Assembly: GCA_021209875.1 (NCBI GenBank)
Contig: JAGYVD010000006.1
Span: forward strand, 3,348,001-3,412,000
Direction of reading: 5' to 3'
Source of the DNA: Rosellinia necatrix
Taxonomy: Eukaryota; Ascomycota; Sordariomycetes; Xylariales; Xylariaceae
DNA: 64,000 bases
The notes below the pieces were generated by a model that worked only from the letters and a program-made list of their open reading frames with translations, was not told the DNA's origin and made no database searches. The translations under genes and the position numbers were made by a program. Shown here piece by piece: positions 1 through 9,593 of this stretch; position 1 is the stretch's first letter, and every line of letters starts with the position of its first letter.

Positions 1-108
1 GAGGGCTCGGACACCGTCTCCGTGACGTCAGGGGGGACGGCGGCTGATGCGCCCGTGCCGGCCATCAAAGTGCATGATGACATTCAGGACTCGATGTTTT
101 ACATATGA
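1..108 (+). CDS. 3' end of an unidentified gene (partial)
   Basis: From the first base the frame reads 35 codons and ends at TGA 106-108. The visible tail is polar, rich in Ser, Thr, Gly, Ala and Asp, and ends in Ser-Met-Phe-Tyr-Ile. It looks like the hydrophilic C-terminus of a larger protein that starts outside the window. No domain is visible, so no function can be given. The sequence behind it becomes AT-richer and loses coding character, which fits a 3' untranslated region. An open frame of this length can also occur by chance. Confidence 0.4.
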   Translation, partial: EGSDTVSVTSGGTAADAPVPAIKVHDDIQDSMFYI

Positions 109-945
109 ACGACGGGCGACGACAGGCAGGGGGGAAGGAAATAGGGGGTTGGGCGCCTCTGTATTGCGCCCCTCACCCCCTAGCCGATAAATGGGGTGAA
201 ATGGGATGGGATACGGTTAGACGCGAGACGTCTATGAACAACTCATAGTCGTTATTGCATATTAGGCCATGAAAATGATGATGAGTTGTTATGGATGTAT
301 GACCGCGGCACAAAGTGCCTTTTATTTACTAGGTGTACAAAATTCAGTGTCGTCTCTTATTCTAAGTCTTACCTAGGCTTCTCTAGAGAAGGAATGTATG
401 GCAATGGAAATTTGACGCTGTATAGGCAACATTCTCTGTAGTAAAGGGCATTTTCTGTTGTGAATACAATGTTCTACGGTGAACGCCATTCTCTATAGTA
501 AAGAACATGTTCTATAGTCAAGGCAATGCTTCTGTGTAATGGGATGTAGGTAAAATAAGTATCTAGTTCGTGGCTTATAAAACCAGAATTCTTTGTTCTC
601 AAATTAGAAACCATTGAGTGCGAGGATGGAAGCACATTGTCATAAAAGTTTCATCTACCTTTGCCGCGTTGAAGAACAAAAGGATTGATTATTCTCCGTG
701 AGCTCTGCAAACTCCACGAAAACCAATATAACGATGTATAAAACAGCGGGAGTGTATCGAACTCCATGGTTCTGGCGAGATACAATGCTCTAGCTCGGTT
801 TATGGCGAATGATATAAAAGTCCATCGATCTCACCGTGTTATACAAATGTCAACATCGATTAGCGCAACCAACAACCAGCAGCACTCATCTGATAACCTA
901 ACACACTCTCCGATCGATTCCACGTAAACGTACATTCTAACCACC
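109..945. other. Intergenic region and F-box gene leader
   Basis: No gene is seen. The stretch holds short repeated phrases built on TTCTRTAGTAAAG around 430-530 and then the promoter and leader of the F-box gene. Confidence 0.5.
813..820 (+). promoter_or_regulatory. Possible TATA element (TATAAAAG)
   Basis: The octamer TATAAAAG lies about 126 bp upstream of the ATG at 946, a usual TATA-to-ATG spacing for a fungal gene with a short leader. It is a motif match only. Confidence 0.35.
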
Positions 946-2796
946 ATGGCTGAGGCTACGAGGCAGCCTGAAGATGACGCTGACCACAAGCTAGTACGCC
1001 CAGATCCCAATTCTCCCAACGCCATGGCCGCTACCTATTTTGACGTTCTTCCCACCGAGATGCTTATGAAAGTCGCCGACGCCATGTCGGCGGAAGACAG
1101 AGTACAAGTAGCATTCGTCTTCCCCCGTCTATTCTGGAACAATAACACCCTCAACCTCTTTGCCCTGGACGCGAACGAACAGCTCTCCATCCCGACCTAC
1201 GTGTTCGTGACGCTCGAGGAAGAGCAGTTACGGCAACCTCTCACCCACGCCGCCATCTCTTCCCGCAAGTTCAGCGTCGAGCAGATCGGCCAGATGCTGG
1301 ACCAGTACGAGGATGTATGCAAGCAGAGGCAAGTCAACCCCAACACTTTCCTGAACTCCACCCTTCCGAACAACACACCAAGCCACCTGTCGCATCTAGA
1401 TCAATTCATGCCGCGCAAGCTGATCAGCCCTCTCCACGTGGCCGTCGAGGCGATCCGGCTGGACGTGGTCAAGTATCTCGTGCGGCGGGGGGCGGACGTG
1501 GACCAGAGGCACCCGAACCCAGCCCTCGAGCGGATGGCCCCCTTGGAATGGGCCATCCATCTAGTCGACTCCCGGGGGCGCGGCGACGACGCCGAAAAAG
1601 CCCGGCAGTACGAAGACATCGCGATCGAGCTGACGCACAGCTCGCGCGTCACGGCGTACACGGACGCGCCCTTCGTCCGGAACGGGATGTTCAAGGTGGT
1701 CCGGTGCGGCATGGAGCGGCTCGCGATCCGGCTGCTGGAGCGGTTCGAGGAGCTGGACACACACGACATGGCTGAGCCGTCCGAGGAGCCGGACATACAC
1801 GACATGGCGGACCGGACGTCGGCGGAGTTCCGGAGGCAGCGGGACCTGATCCTGCAGCAGACGCTGCGGTCGCGCCACGCGCAGCCGGCGCTGCTGCGGT
1901 ACATGCTGGACCACGGGGCGCAGCTGCTGTTCAGCGACGGGCTGGACATCACGGTGACGGAGACGGCGGTGGCGGCGGCGGTGAACCGCGAGGCGTACGG
2001 CGACGGCCCCACGCACGTCGAGAACGCGGCGGCGGCGCTGCGCTGGGAGCACGAGCACGGCGTGCCGAACCTGCCGGCGGCGCTGCGGGTCGTGGCGCGG
2101 TGGGCCGGCGACGACCAGAACCTCGCGGTGATGGTGCGGCTGGTGCGCGAGCTGGTCGCGTGCGGGCTCGTCGAGGCGCAGCGGCAGATGCTGCGGCGCG
2201 CGATCGAGGGCGGCCGGCGCTCCGTCTTGACGCGGCGCTGGCTGCTGCGCAACACGGCCCCCGGGGCCGTCGACGGCATGTGCCTCGGGCGCGCCGTGTA
2301 CTACTGGGACCGGGAGACGGCCGCGTTCCTCCAGGCCGCGTTCCTGCGGGGCGGCCGCCCCGTCGACGAGCCGCTGGCCCCGCCCGGCGCCGAGGCCGGG
2401 GTCGGGTGTCTGCTGCGCCGCGACGGCTGGTTCGACACGCCGCTGACCTTCGCCATCGCGCAAGAGAACTACTACGAGGCCGCGCGCATGCTCTTCTACG
2501 GCGCCGACCCCGCCCGGGTCCCCGTGGCCGTGCGCCAGAGCGTCCGCCGCGTCGCCGACCGCGTCCGCCGCGGCCTGTTGGACCCCGTCGGCTTCGTCTT
2601 CCGCGGCATCCCAGACCCCGACGGCTCCATGCCGTCCCGCGAGGTGGCCGTGTTCGCGCTCAACTCCGTCTTCGTCCGCTTCCTCGACAACCTCGCCTAC
2701 CCCCTGCCCGAGGACCATCCCCCAAATGATCGCGACGCCGCCGACGGTGACATCGCCCTGCTGACGCTCCGAAGCCCAAGATTACGTGAATGGTAA
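946..2796 (+). CDS. F-box-like protein with ankyrin-type repeats
   Basis: Intronless, 616 residues. Residues about 30-65 form an F-box-like helix set (VLPTEMLMKVADAM followed by a VAFVFPRLFW segment), the usual adaptor for Skp1 in SCF ubiquitin ligases. Around residues 160-210 an ankyrin-like unit is visible (PLHVAVEAIRLDVVKYLVRRGADVD), and weaker units follow, for example near residue 510 (DTPLTFAIAQENYYEAARMLFYGADP). Fungal F-box/ankyrin proteins of this kind are numerous and mostly uncharacterised; a role in substrate recognition for ubiquitination is inferred from the family. The ATG sits in a good context (CACCATGG). The second half is much more GC-rich than the first, which creates long antisense shadow frames. 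A short internal duplication (two copies around HDMA, residues about 270-286) is present. The substrate cannot be told. Confidence 0.8.
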   Translation: MAEATRQPEDDADHKLVRPDPNSPNAMAATYFDVLPTEMLMKVADAMSAEDRVQVAFVFPRLFWNNNTLNLFALDANEQLSIPTYVFVTLEEEQLRQPLTHAAISSRKFSVEQIGQMLDQYEDVCKQRQVNPNTFLNSTLPNNTPSHLSHLDQFMPRKLISPLHVAVEAIRLDVVKYLVRRGADVDQRHPNPALERMAPLEWAIHLVDSRGRGDDAEKARQYEDIAIELTHSSRVTAYTDAPFVRNGMFKVVRCGMERLAIRLLERFEELDTHDMAEPSEEPDIHDMADRTSAEFRRQRDLILQQTLRSRHAQPALLRYMLDHGAQLLFSDGLDITVTETAVAAAVNREAYGDGPTHVENAAAALRWEHEHGVPNLPAALRVVARWAGDDQNLAVMVRLVRELVACGLVEAQRQMLRRAIEGGRRSVLTRRWLLRNTAPGAVDGMCLGRAVYYWDRETAAFLQAAFLRGGRPVDEPLAPPGAEAGVGCLLRRDGWFDTPLTFAIAQENYYEAARMLFYGADPARVPVAVRQSVRRVADRVRRGLLDPVGFVFRGIPDPDGSMPSREVAVFALNSVFVRFLDNLAYPLPEDHPPNDRDAADGDIALLTLRSPRLREW

Positions 2797-4306
2797 TCCG
2801 ATCCGGAGTCGCCAGTGCGGATGGGTGGGTGCTAAAAAACCCCGCCGCTGCCCAGAGTGTCTGGATGGTGAGTTTTCGCCCGCCCCCAAGTTAATATTAC
2901 GCGATAGGGGGGGGTTAAGATGCAGATACGTTGTTCCCGAGAGGCATGGGGCCTCAGGTCCAGGTCCTCATCATTAGGAAGGGCTACGTCCTGATGGGAT
3001 TTTAGCGTGCATCCTTCCAAATGAGCTTTAAGTAGAGAAGTAGATTAGTATGAAGATTAATTCATAGGCAGAAAAATATGATTCTATAATAGTAACAAAA
3101 GACTTGTGCTTCGTTGCCCGATGTGTTGTCTCAAAAAAAAAAAAAAAAAGCCCAAGTGTTTTGTATCAACTTCCGAGATGAGCCCGGAACAAAATAGCTC
3201 CCAACTCATCTGGTAGCACATAATTTCACCTACATCCATTCAAACATTTATTTTTCCTTCTCGTTTTACACCTAACACAACCCTTCCCTTGTTCCGATAA
3301 AAGCCTCGTATTGGTAACGATGGCGCCTGCACCAGTGACCCCGTCGTCGAATAGACCAGGGTAGAAAATATAAGCCTGGGTATCACGATGCCTTGTGTAA
3401 TACATGGCGCCGAACCATTATGCTCCTTATATCACGAGTCACAAACTGCTTCATAATTTCCACAGGGGGGCCAAAAAGCCCTCCTGTCAGTGGGCGATGC
3501 GGGGATATCGACTGCGCCCGAACGTGTGATGCCCATCCAATGTGTCGGGCTCTTTTCAGCTCTGTCTTGCCAACTCAGCCGTTGATGTGGATCTCGATAT
3601 GCCGGCCGGCGAGCGTGGAATGTCTCCCTTTCGGCATAATCCATCACCTGGCTTTCGCTTCAACCAAGCCTCAACCACCCCCTCGGCGCCTCCTCGGGAT
3701 TTGCTTTAGCTCGCCTTGACTACTTTTCTTTATCATTCATAGCATTTAGGTATGGAGAGTTCTCACTTTTCAGAACGGAATACTACCAAATGTCATTCTA
3801 TGTGGCATGTCACAAAAAGCACGATGCCACGATCCGCCAAGGTATATGGCTGGCATGCCAAGGGCTAGCTGACATCCCGCTGTATATACTTCAGCGTGCC
3901 AAGAATACTAGAGAATCCCAGCGTTCATTCTAACTGCCACTTGCTATAGGCCGCTCGGTCAATAAATAGGTATAGTTAATTAAGTCGTGAAAAGCAATAC
4001 ATCAAACGGTGGAAATGAGGATCGATCACCGGAGGATTCACTCGCCTATTCTGGGTTAAGAGTAGGCAGACTGAGAAGACATGGGAGCCCAAGTTGACGC
4101 ATCAATTTTGGTGATGTGTATATACCGTGTTCCTAGCTTGCCGGGACAAGAGAGAGGCGGACAATAAATCGTATAAGAGTTAATTATGAAGTCCCTCGCC
4201 CGCTCGCCACATGAGCCCATAAGACAATATTTCTCTTAACGCTCTGTATCATCGCCCTTGAAGCCTTCTCCCTCGCCTTTCCCCAGTCCCTCACCACACA
4301 ATCACA
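2797..4306. other. Intergenic region
   Basis: No convincing gene. It contains a poly-A run near 3134 and AT-rich sequence. A 108-codon open frame at 3393-3719 has no recognisable domain and low coding character. The last 100 bp are pyrimidine- and CA-rich and are probably the leader of the next gene. Confidence 0.5.
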
Positions 4307-5288
4307 ATGCACTCTCACACTCTATTGTTATTCATCGCGCCGTTCGCTTTTGCTGCGACAACGCCGCGAACGCGAAATATCATTACCACCGGCGGTCAGA
4401 CGTTGTTGACCAACGTATTGGCTACCTGCCCATCAGGGTACAGTACGTGCGAGGATGGGTGTATGCGCTCTGGAAACGTCTGCTGCGAAGACGGTACGGG
4501 CGAGTCCTGCCAGCCGGGCAACTATTGTATCCCCAATGGGTGTTGTCCCATTGGCGAGATCGTAAGACAAAACTCTCTTTCTCGCTTCTGCCCAAATTAC
4601 CACACATGTACTAAGATTGGTCTGTCGCTAACCCGTAACCCAACCACAGTGCACTGGGGGTGCTGGCGGTGCGGTATGCGATGTCGAGCAGTTGCCGTGC
4701 GGCGAAGACCATTGTATGCCCGACACCGCCACATGCTGTGGAACTGAGGGGTACTACTGCCCTAACTTTGGCGTTTGCCTAAGTGACGGATCTTGCTGTG
4801 ATCTCGGAGACTGTGACGGCAGCAGCGGATCATCAGACACGACATCGACGTTTGAACTTCCCACCACGACGACAACAACCAAAGCAACACAGCGGCCCAC
4901 AACGACAACAACAGCGGCGACAATAACTTCAGATGATGACGATGATAGTTTCAATACTCCTACTCCCACATTCAAGAGCTCCGACGATAATGATGACGAC
5001 GGCAGCTTCACCTCACCTACACCAACTGGCGAGAATAACTCCTCGGGGGACTCTTCCAACGACTCCTCCAACGACTCCTCCAACGACTCCTCCAACGGCT
5101 CCTCTAACGATTCTTCCAACGATTCTTCCGACGGTTCTTCCAACGATTCTTCTAACGGCTCATCGAACGACTCTTCAGGCAATACACAACCCTCTACTAC
5201 ACCCCGACCGGGAAAGGCTGGGGGCCATTATACGGCTGATGGTTGGATCGCTGCCGGGTTCGCAGTTGTTGCTGCTCTCCTAGTCTAG
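4307..5288 (+). CDS. Secreted cysteine-rich GPI-anchored-type cell wall protein
   Basis: Two exons, 4307-4561 and 4650-5288, joined in phase 0 across an 88-nt intron (donor GTAAGA, acceptor CCACAG), giving 297 residues. The N-terminus is a signal peptide (MHSHTLLLFIAPFAFA). It is followed by a cysteine-rich module of about 105 residues with repeated CC and C-x-PxGCCP-type spacing (CIPNGCCPIGE, ATCCGTEGYYC, GSCCDLGDC). Then comes a Thr/Ser-rich stalk with a long array of SSND units, and a hydrophobic C-terminal end (WIAAGFAVVAALLV) preceded by small residues, as in GPI attachment signals. The architecture suggests an extracellular wall or surface protein; the cysteine pattern resembles granulin- or chitin-binding-like folds but I cannot assign a ligand. 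The stalk repeat is probably length-variable between strains. Confidence 0.8.
5045..5180 (+). repeat. Coding 12-bp tandem repeat (SSND units)
   Basis: About eleven imperfect copies of a 12-base unit (GACTCCTCCAAC and variants) encode Ser-Ser-Asn-Asp or Ser-Ser-Asn-Gly blocks in the stalk of the wall protein. Synonymous variants (TCC/TCT) are interspersed, so the array is not perfectly homogeneous. Confidence 0.8.
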
Positions 5289-6198
5289 AGTCGTGGACGG
5301 GCAGGTGGCCTAGTTTTAGAATAAGATACACGCTCTCTGTATATCCCGGGAATACAATGATGTTAACTTTATGTGAACAAAAATGCAATCGTTACCAGAA
5401 GCTCATCGTACTAACTAGCTAACTTAAGTAGAAGATGGTCGTATAACGAAACAGGATTAAGCCGGTCGTCCAAAGTAGTCATAAGGTTTACTTGTAATTT
5501 ATGCAAGTTTGATTTGATGATTCATCCTATATTTTATTTGTATAGTTATGCATTAATTAACCTTAAGTACAAGCTTGTTCCCCTTAAGCGTTTGATGACT
5601 TACACTAATGCATGCATGCATGCATACATGCTGCAAAACGCCTACACTCAAATATACCAAATCCCAAGTAGCACATAGATAGAATACACAACGATCTGAT
5701 TATCTTCAGCAAGCGGTAGGAATACGGGAAAGGACTTCCAAAACCCCATCTCATCCCCGCTCTTGAAGAAGAGCAAGTGATCCAGACAAGCTAAGGAACC
5801 CCAAATCCCAACCAGTGATCACTGTTGCCCATACAGCACAAAGTAGTCAGGTGACGTCACGGCACCGTCACACGAGCACCCCCCACGGTAAGGAGCTATC
5901 TACCTACAGCTCCATCATTCGTCCAAGGCAAACAAAAACCCGTTGGCATTCGTCAGAGATCCAGTTCTTAGTAATAATAACTTTACCTCAATAACAACCA
6001 ACCCCCAAGACGGATCCCCAACCCCAACGAACATTAACACTACAAAACAAGCCCCCCTTTCACACAACCGACGACAGTCAACCCGAAGATTCACTCTCAT
6101 CAGCAACCCGCAAGCCCACTCCAAAGCAAAGCAAAAAAAAAAAAAAAACACCCATCCACCTAAAACAAGCAAACAAAAACCCCCCTTTCCCCCAAAAG
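5289..6198. other. Intergenic region with long leader
   Basis: No gene seen. A short (ATGC)n run lies near 5610-5628. The last 300 bp are A/C-rich with an A run at 6132-6147, typical of a fungal promoter and 5' leader for the gene starting at 6199. Confidence 0.5.
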
Positions 6199-6660
6199 AT
6201 GTCCGCCCTCCGCACCTCCGTATTCCAAACGGCGCGCATCCTCCCGAGCCACGCGAGCCGTCTTCTCCACCAGACAGCAGTCTCCTCCTACCCCCCACCA
6301 CCGCCACCGCCACCGCCACCGCCGTACAAGGACGACGACATGGACCGGACGTCCCTGCGGCCCAGGGCGCACGAGAACACGCAGAGCGGGACGGACGACG
6401 AGGCGGCCGGGGCGGGCGCGGCGTTCGACGGCCGGGAGACGGCGCCGGAGGCGGAGCGGGACGCGGCCGCGGCCGCGGCCGCGAAGCACGGGAGGGAAGG
6501 GGCCGGCCCGTTAGATGCGAGCCCGGCGGATCGCGAGCTTGCGAAGGGCGGCGGGGAGGAGGGAGATGCTGCTGAGGAGAAGCCGCGGCCGCAGCAGGGG
6601 GGTAAGGGGAAGCGGAGGAGCGGCAAGGGGGATGCGCCGAAGGCGGGGAAGGTGAATTAA
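6199..6660 (+). CDS. Small mitochondrial-type protein, function unknown
   Basis: Intronless, 153 residues. The N-terminus (MSALRTSVFQTARILPSHASRLLHQ) has Arg, Ser and hydrophobic residues without acidic ones, as in a mitochondrial presequence. An unbroken proline run of 11 residues follows, then a hydrophilic, probably disordered acidic/alanine-rich middle (DDEAAGAGAAF, an AAAAAAA run) and a basic end (KGKRRSGKG). I recall the same overall plan (presequence, short YKDD-like motif, 'SGTDDEAA' block) in conserved small fungal proteins, but no function is known to me. The reading frame has strong third-position GC. The proline and alanine runs are likely polymorphic. Confidence 0.7.
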   Translation: MSALRTSVFQTARILPSHASRLLHQTAVSSYPPPPPPPPPPPYKDDDMDRTSLRPRAHENTQSGTDDEAAGAGAAFDGRETAPEAERDAAAAAAAKHGREGAGPLDASPADRELAKGGGEEGDAAEEKPRPQQGGKGKRRSGKGDAPKAGKVN

Positions 6661-7068
6661 AATGAATCGGGTTCGAGTGCCCGTGTCGTGCGCAAGAAAA
6701 GGAAGAAGACGAAAGAAAGAAAGAAAGAAGAACGGGGTAAAGAGTAAAGATGCGGGGGCTAGGGCCCCCCGTCAGTCACGACATTGCATTGCATTGTGTA
6801 TATCATGTATTATCTATTCCTTTCTGTTTGGTCATGAGGAGTCCGCTTCTCGTCTAGGGCAACGACCGTCGATAGTGGTATCATTCGCGCGCGGAAAGAA
6901 AAAAAAAATACAAACGCGGAGAGACGTTGCGCGGTCATGCCATTCCGTTGTCTTTTTGCAGTGCTAGTAAATCCAACTTATCGCCAAATGCGCCAGTTCT
7001 AAGCTCGCGTGCGTATGTAAATAAGATTTTGTTAAAATTAGCGGCGAGACGGAGGGGGGGAAATTCTC
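6661..7068. other. Convergent 3' intergenic region
   Basis: This is the shared 3' flank of the small mitochondrial-type gene (+) and the RING gene (-). It holds a short GAAA run near 6711-6728 and an A run near 6898. No coding signal is seen. Confidence 0.5.
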
Positions 7069-7990
7069 TCAGCCGTAGAGACCGTCGGCATCTCCATCCT
7101 CCTCATCCTCATCTTTAGGTATCTCGATGGTCTTCTTTTTCTACGACACACATTCCAGGCGTCAGTAGCTTCTCGACGCTAACCGATTAGAGAACTGGAG
7201 CTCGTGGTAGCGCAATATGTAGAATTGCGATGATGATGACAACTTGTCAACTCCAACAAACATGCCTCAGAGACGCCGGGATAACGACAAATGGAATGCA
7301 AAACAAGACAAAGGAGCGTCCGGCCATACCGTCAGATCAGCCCGGCACAGCGGACAGGTGCCCTTGCCGAGGAGCCAGGGGCCGACGCACTCGAGGTCGA
7401 AGGCGTGGCGGTTCCCGCAGGGCAGCTCGACGACGAGGGGGTAAGGGTCGTCGACGAAGCGCTCGGCGCAGATGGGGCAGTTGTCGTCGGCGCGGTGGGG
7501 GCGGCGCAGCTCCGCCGCCGGGACGCGGTCGAGGGCGTCGAGGAAGGGCTGGTCGACGCCGGGGATGCGGGCGGGCGGGTCGTCGATGTCGCGCTCGAGC
7601 TCGCGCACGAGCGACGCCATGAGATCGCGATGCACCGCCGCGCTCGGCGAGTCCCCTTCCCCCCCCGTCGTCATCGCCATCATCTGGTCCTGCAGCAGCC
7701 GGTACAGCGCCGCCGCGTCGACGGGCGTCGGGCCCAGCCGCGAGCCGGCCGGCGAGGACAGGCTGTGGTAGTGCGAGGTGAAGGACGACATGTCCGGGCG
7801 CCGCCGGCGGTGCGCCGGCTCCGCGGCCGCCGGCTCGATGTTATGCTCGACTGCATGACGAACGCGCGCGCGGTGGGCGCGCCTACGTTAACCTCGGGCC
7901 GGGAAGGGGGGGGGGAAGGGGGAGAGGATGAGGAGGGACGCGGGGGAAAGGAGAGTGTGCTTCCGTACCTTCGTAGGGATTGGCCGCCAT
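7069..7990 (-). CDS. RING-finger protein, probable E3 ubiquitin ligase
   Basis: Three exons on the minus strand: 7990-7969, 7850-7330 and 7140-7069, with introns 7968-7851 (donor GTACGG) and 7329-7141 (donor GTATGG, CTGAC branch, acceptor TAG). Phases agree and give 204 residues. The RING is at about residues 132-176 (CPIC, LPCGNRH, DLEC, CPLC). The ligand that is usually His or Cys after the first His is Asp here (HAFDLEC), which I also recall from related fungal RING proteins. The last exon codes a Lys-rich then acidic tail (KKKTIEIPKDEDEEDGD), a typical end for this family. RING domains recruit E2 enzymes; partner and substrate are unknown. The first exon carries only seven codons plus one base, so the start rests on phase and donor quality. 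Confidence 0.75.
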
Positions 7991-8712
7991 GATGGGCGAG
8001 TTCCCGGCTCGGCTGGCTGGTTGGCTGTCTGGGCGGCCGGGCGTGCGCGCGCGAGACGAGGCTTTCCACTGGGAGGAGGTGTATGGGTGCGTCGGGTTTA
8101 GGCGCTTAGAAATATGGAGATGCGGTAGCACCTGCGTATCCGGGATCCAATTAATGTAAATACCAGGTAGATAGCTTAGGTTGTAATCGGGTGTTAGGTA
8201 TGGTTTAATTCAAGGTTATGTCAAACGAGCTCGAAGTTGTTCAAGGTTTCTGTCATCTGCCCCGCCATCGTAGGCAGGGCTCCCAACGCGCAATCACTAC
8301 CCCGCGGTCAGTGGGGCACATACAGAGAGGGTGGGGACGCTGAGGTTGAGGAGGGGCAGTAGCTAAAGTGGTGAAAGCAGTAGCTCGGAAGTGCGGATAG
8401 CACCCGGGAGGTCCCTAAAATGCCACCGTTGCATTGGGCGGGAGCGGCGATGACCAGCATGCCGCCAGCGCGCCAACCATCAATACCCAATATTAGGTAC
8501 TAACTAGTTGATACACTCCCTTCCGATCGTGAACGATTACAAATACATAGAAGGATGGAGACATAACTCCACGGGCCATACGGATCATACAGACCATTAC
8601 GGATCATTTCAAAAAAAAAACTCAAGACCTCTGCACGGTACTTTCGCAATAGAATACATCATAAAACCTAGCATAGTTATATTATAATATTCTAACAACT
8701 AATATAGTTAGT
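7991..8712. other. Intergenic region
   Basis: Promoter side of the RING gene and 3' flank of the zinc-finger microprotein. AT-rich towards 8640-8710. No gene seen. Confidence 0.5.
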
Positions 8713-8832
8713 TCAATACATCTCCTCATCCGTAGGACAACGCGAGCAGCTTTCATGTCTGCACCCACGGCAGACCTCGGAGTAGCCATTCCAGTGTCCG
8801 CAGCGGCAGCATTCCCAGCCGGCACCTGACAT
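8713..8832 (-). CDS. 39-residue RanBP2-like zinc-finger microprotein
   Basis: A short minus-strand frame runs from ATG 8832-8830 to TGA 8715-8713. It has six Cys in three C-x2-C pairs (C8/C11, C21/C24, C29/C32) plus an extra C9. The first part follows the RanBP2-type pattern W-x-C-x2-C-x3-N-x5-C-x2-C (W6, C8, C11, N15, C21, C24); the family consensus has x6 after Asn. RanBP2-type fingers bind RNA or ubiquitin; which applies here is unknown. The frame ends in an acidic EEMY tail. Small fungal proteins with a similar W-x-C-C-x-C-G start are familiar to me. The base before the ATG reads CACAAG, so this could instead be the last exon of a longer gene. The density of paired Cys in so short a frame is unlikely by chance. 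Confidence 0.6.
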   Translation of the reverse strand: MSGAGWECCRCGHWNGYSEVCRGCRHESCSRCPTDEEMY

Positions 8833-8850
8833 CTTGTGTGCGTATTGGTC

Positions 8851-8851
8851 T

Positions 8852-8931
<80 letters not shown>

Positions 8932-8942
8932 TTTTCTTTCCC
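8851..8942. repeat. (CTTT)n microsatellite
   Basis: About 20 nearly perfect CTTT units run from 8851 to 8930, followed by a T-rich imperfect end. On the minus strand this is a GAAA array starting about 18 nt upstream of the microprotein ATG, so it lies in its leader or promoter. It also creates a spurious Lys/Glu-rich open frame (8753-9007). Confidence 0.95.
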
Positions 8943-9593
8943 TCGTTTGAAGCTGTTTTGATATTGTATGGCGGTAATGGTGGTGTTGGATGTTGTGAGG
9001 GAAGCATAAATTATGCTACAGTCATCCTCCTACCAGAAGAGCTTTTTTATATTATCTTGCTTCAAACCGAAACTCTTTCATGCCACAAATTGCATTATTC
9101 CTACAAAAGTATAAATATAGGACTAAATACAAAGGCTTAGTATGATAGTATTACCTTTTTTTCAACCGCTCCCGTGATTCTTTCATATAGTGGCATAATA
9201 TGAATTAACAAAGGCAAGGTCTCATATTCTTTATGCCAAGCGATGACCATTCCCCGATTCGCTCGATTCACCGTCATCACCCCGCCGTCATTGGCTTCCA
9301 TATCCATATCCGTCAACAACAATCCAGGAGAAATTTGGGGCTATTCCCACTAGTTAACTAGTGTACTTCCACTATATGTGCGTACGTATTATGTGGGCAT
9401 CCGGGACCAGGTATGTATGTATGCGCCTACTTATGGGGCCGCAAACACCGAAAATGGAGACCGAGGATGCCCATTGTCCCACCAGAGATCCATAGGGGGC
9501 AACCCGGTGTCGAATGTGGAACATATCTAGGTGTTGTATTGCCGCCAAGGCTGGACGGCTGCATTGTGGATTACATAGATAGTAGTTCGCACA
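8943..9593. other. Intergenic region
   Basis: No gene seen. It lies between the microprotein's upstream side and the 3' end of the NRPS-like gene. The part to about 9150 is AT-rich. Confidence 0.5.

Noticed and set aside
1401..2718. Long minus-strand frames of 292 and 385 codons under the F-box gene
   Set aside because: They are antisense shadows of a very GC-rich coding region; composition is His/Val/Arg-biased and no domain is seen.
8753..9007. Minus-strand Lys/Glu-repeat protein
   Set aside because: It is the translation of the CTTT microsatellite and lies in another frame than the zinc-finger microprotein.
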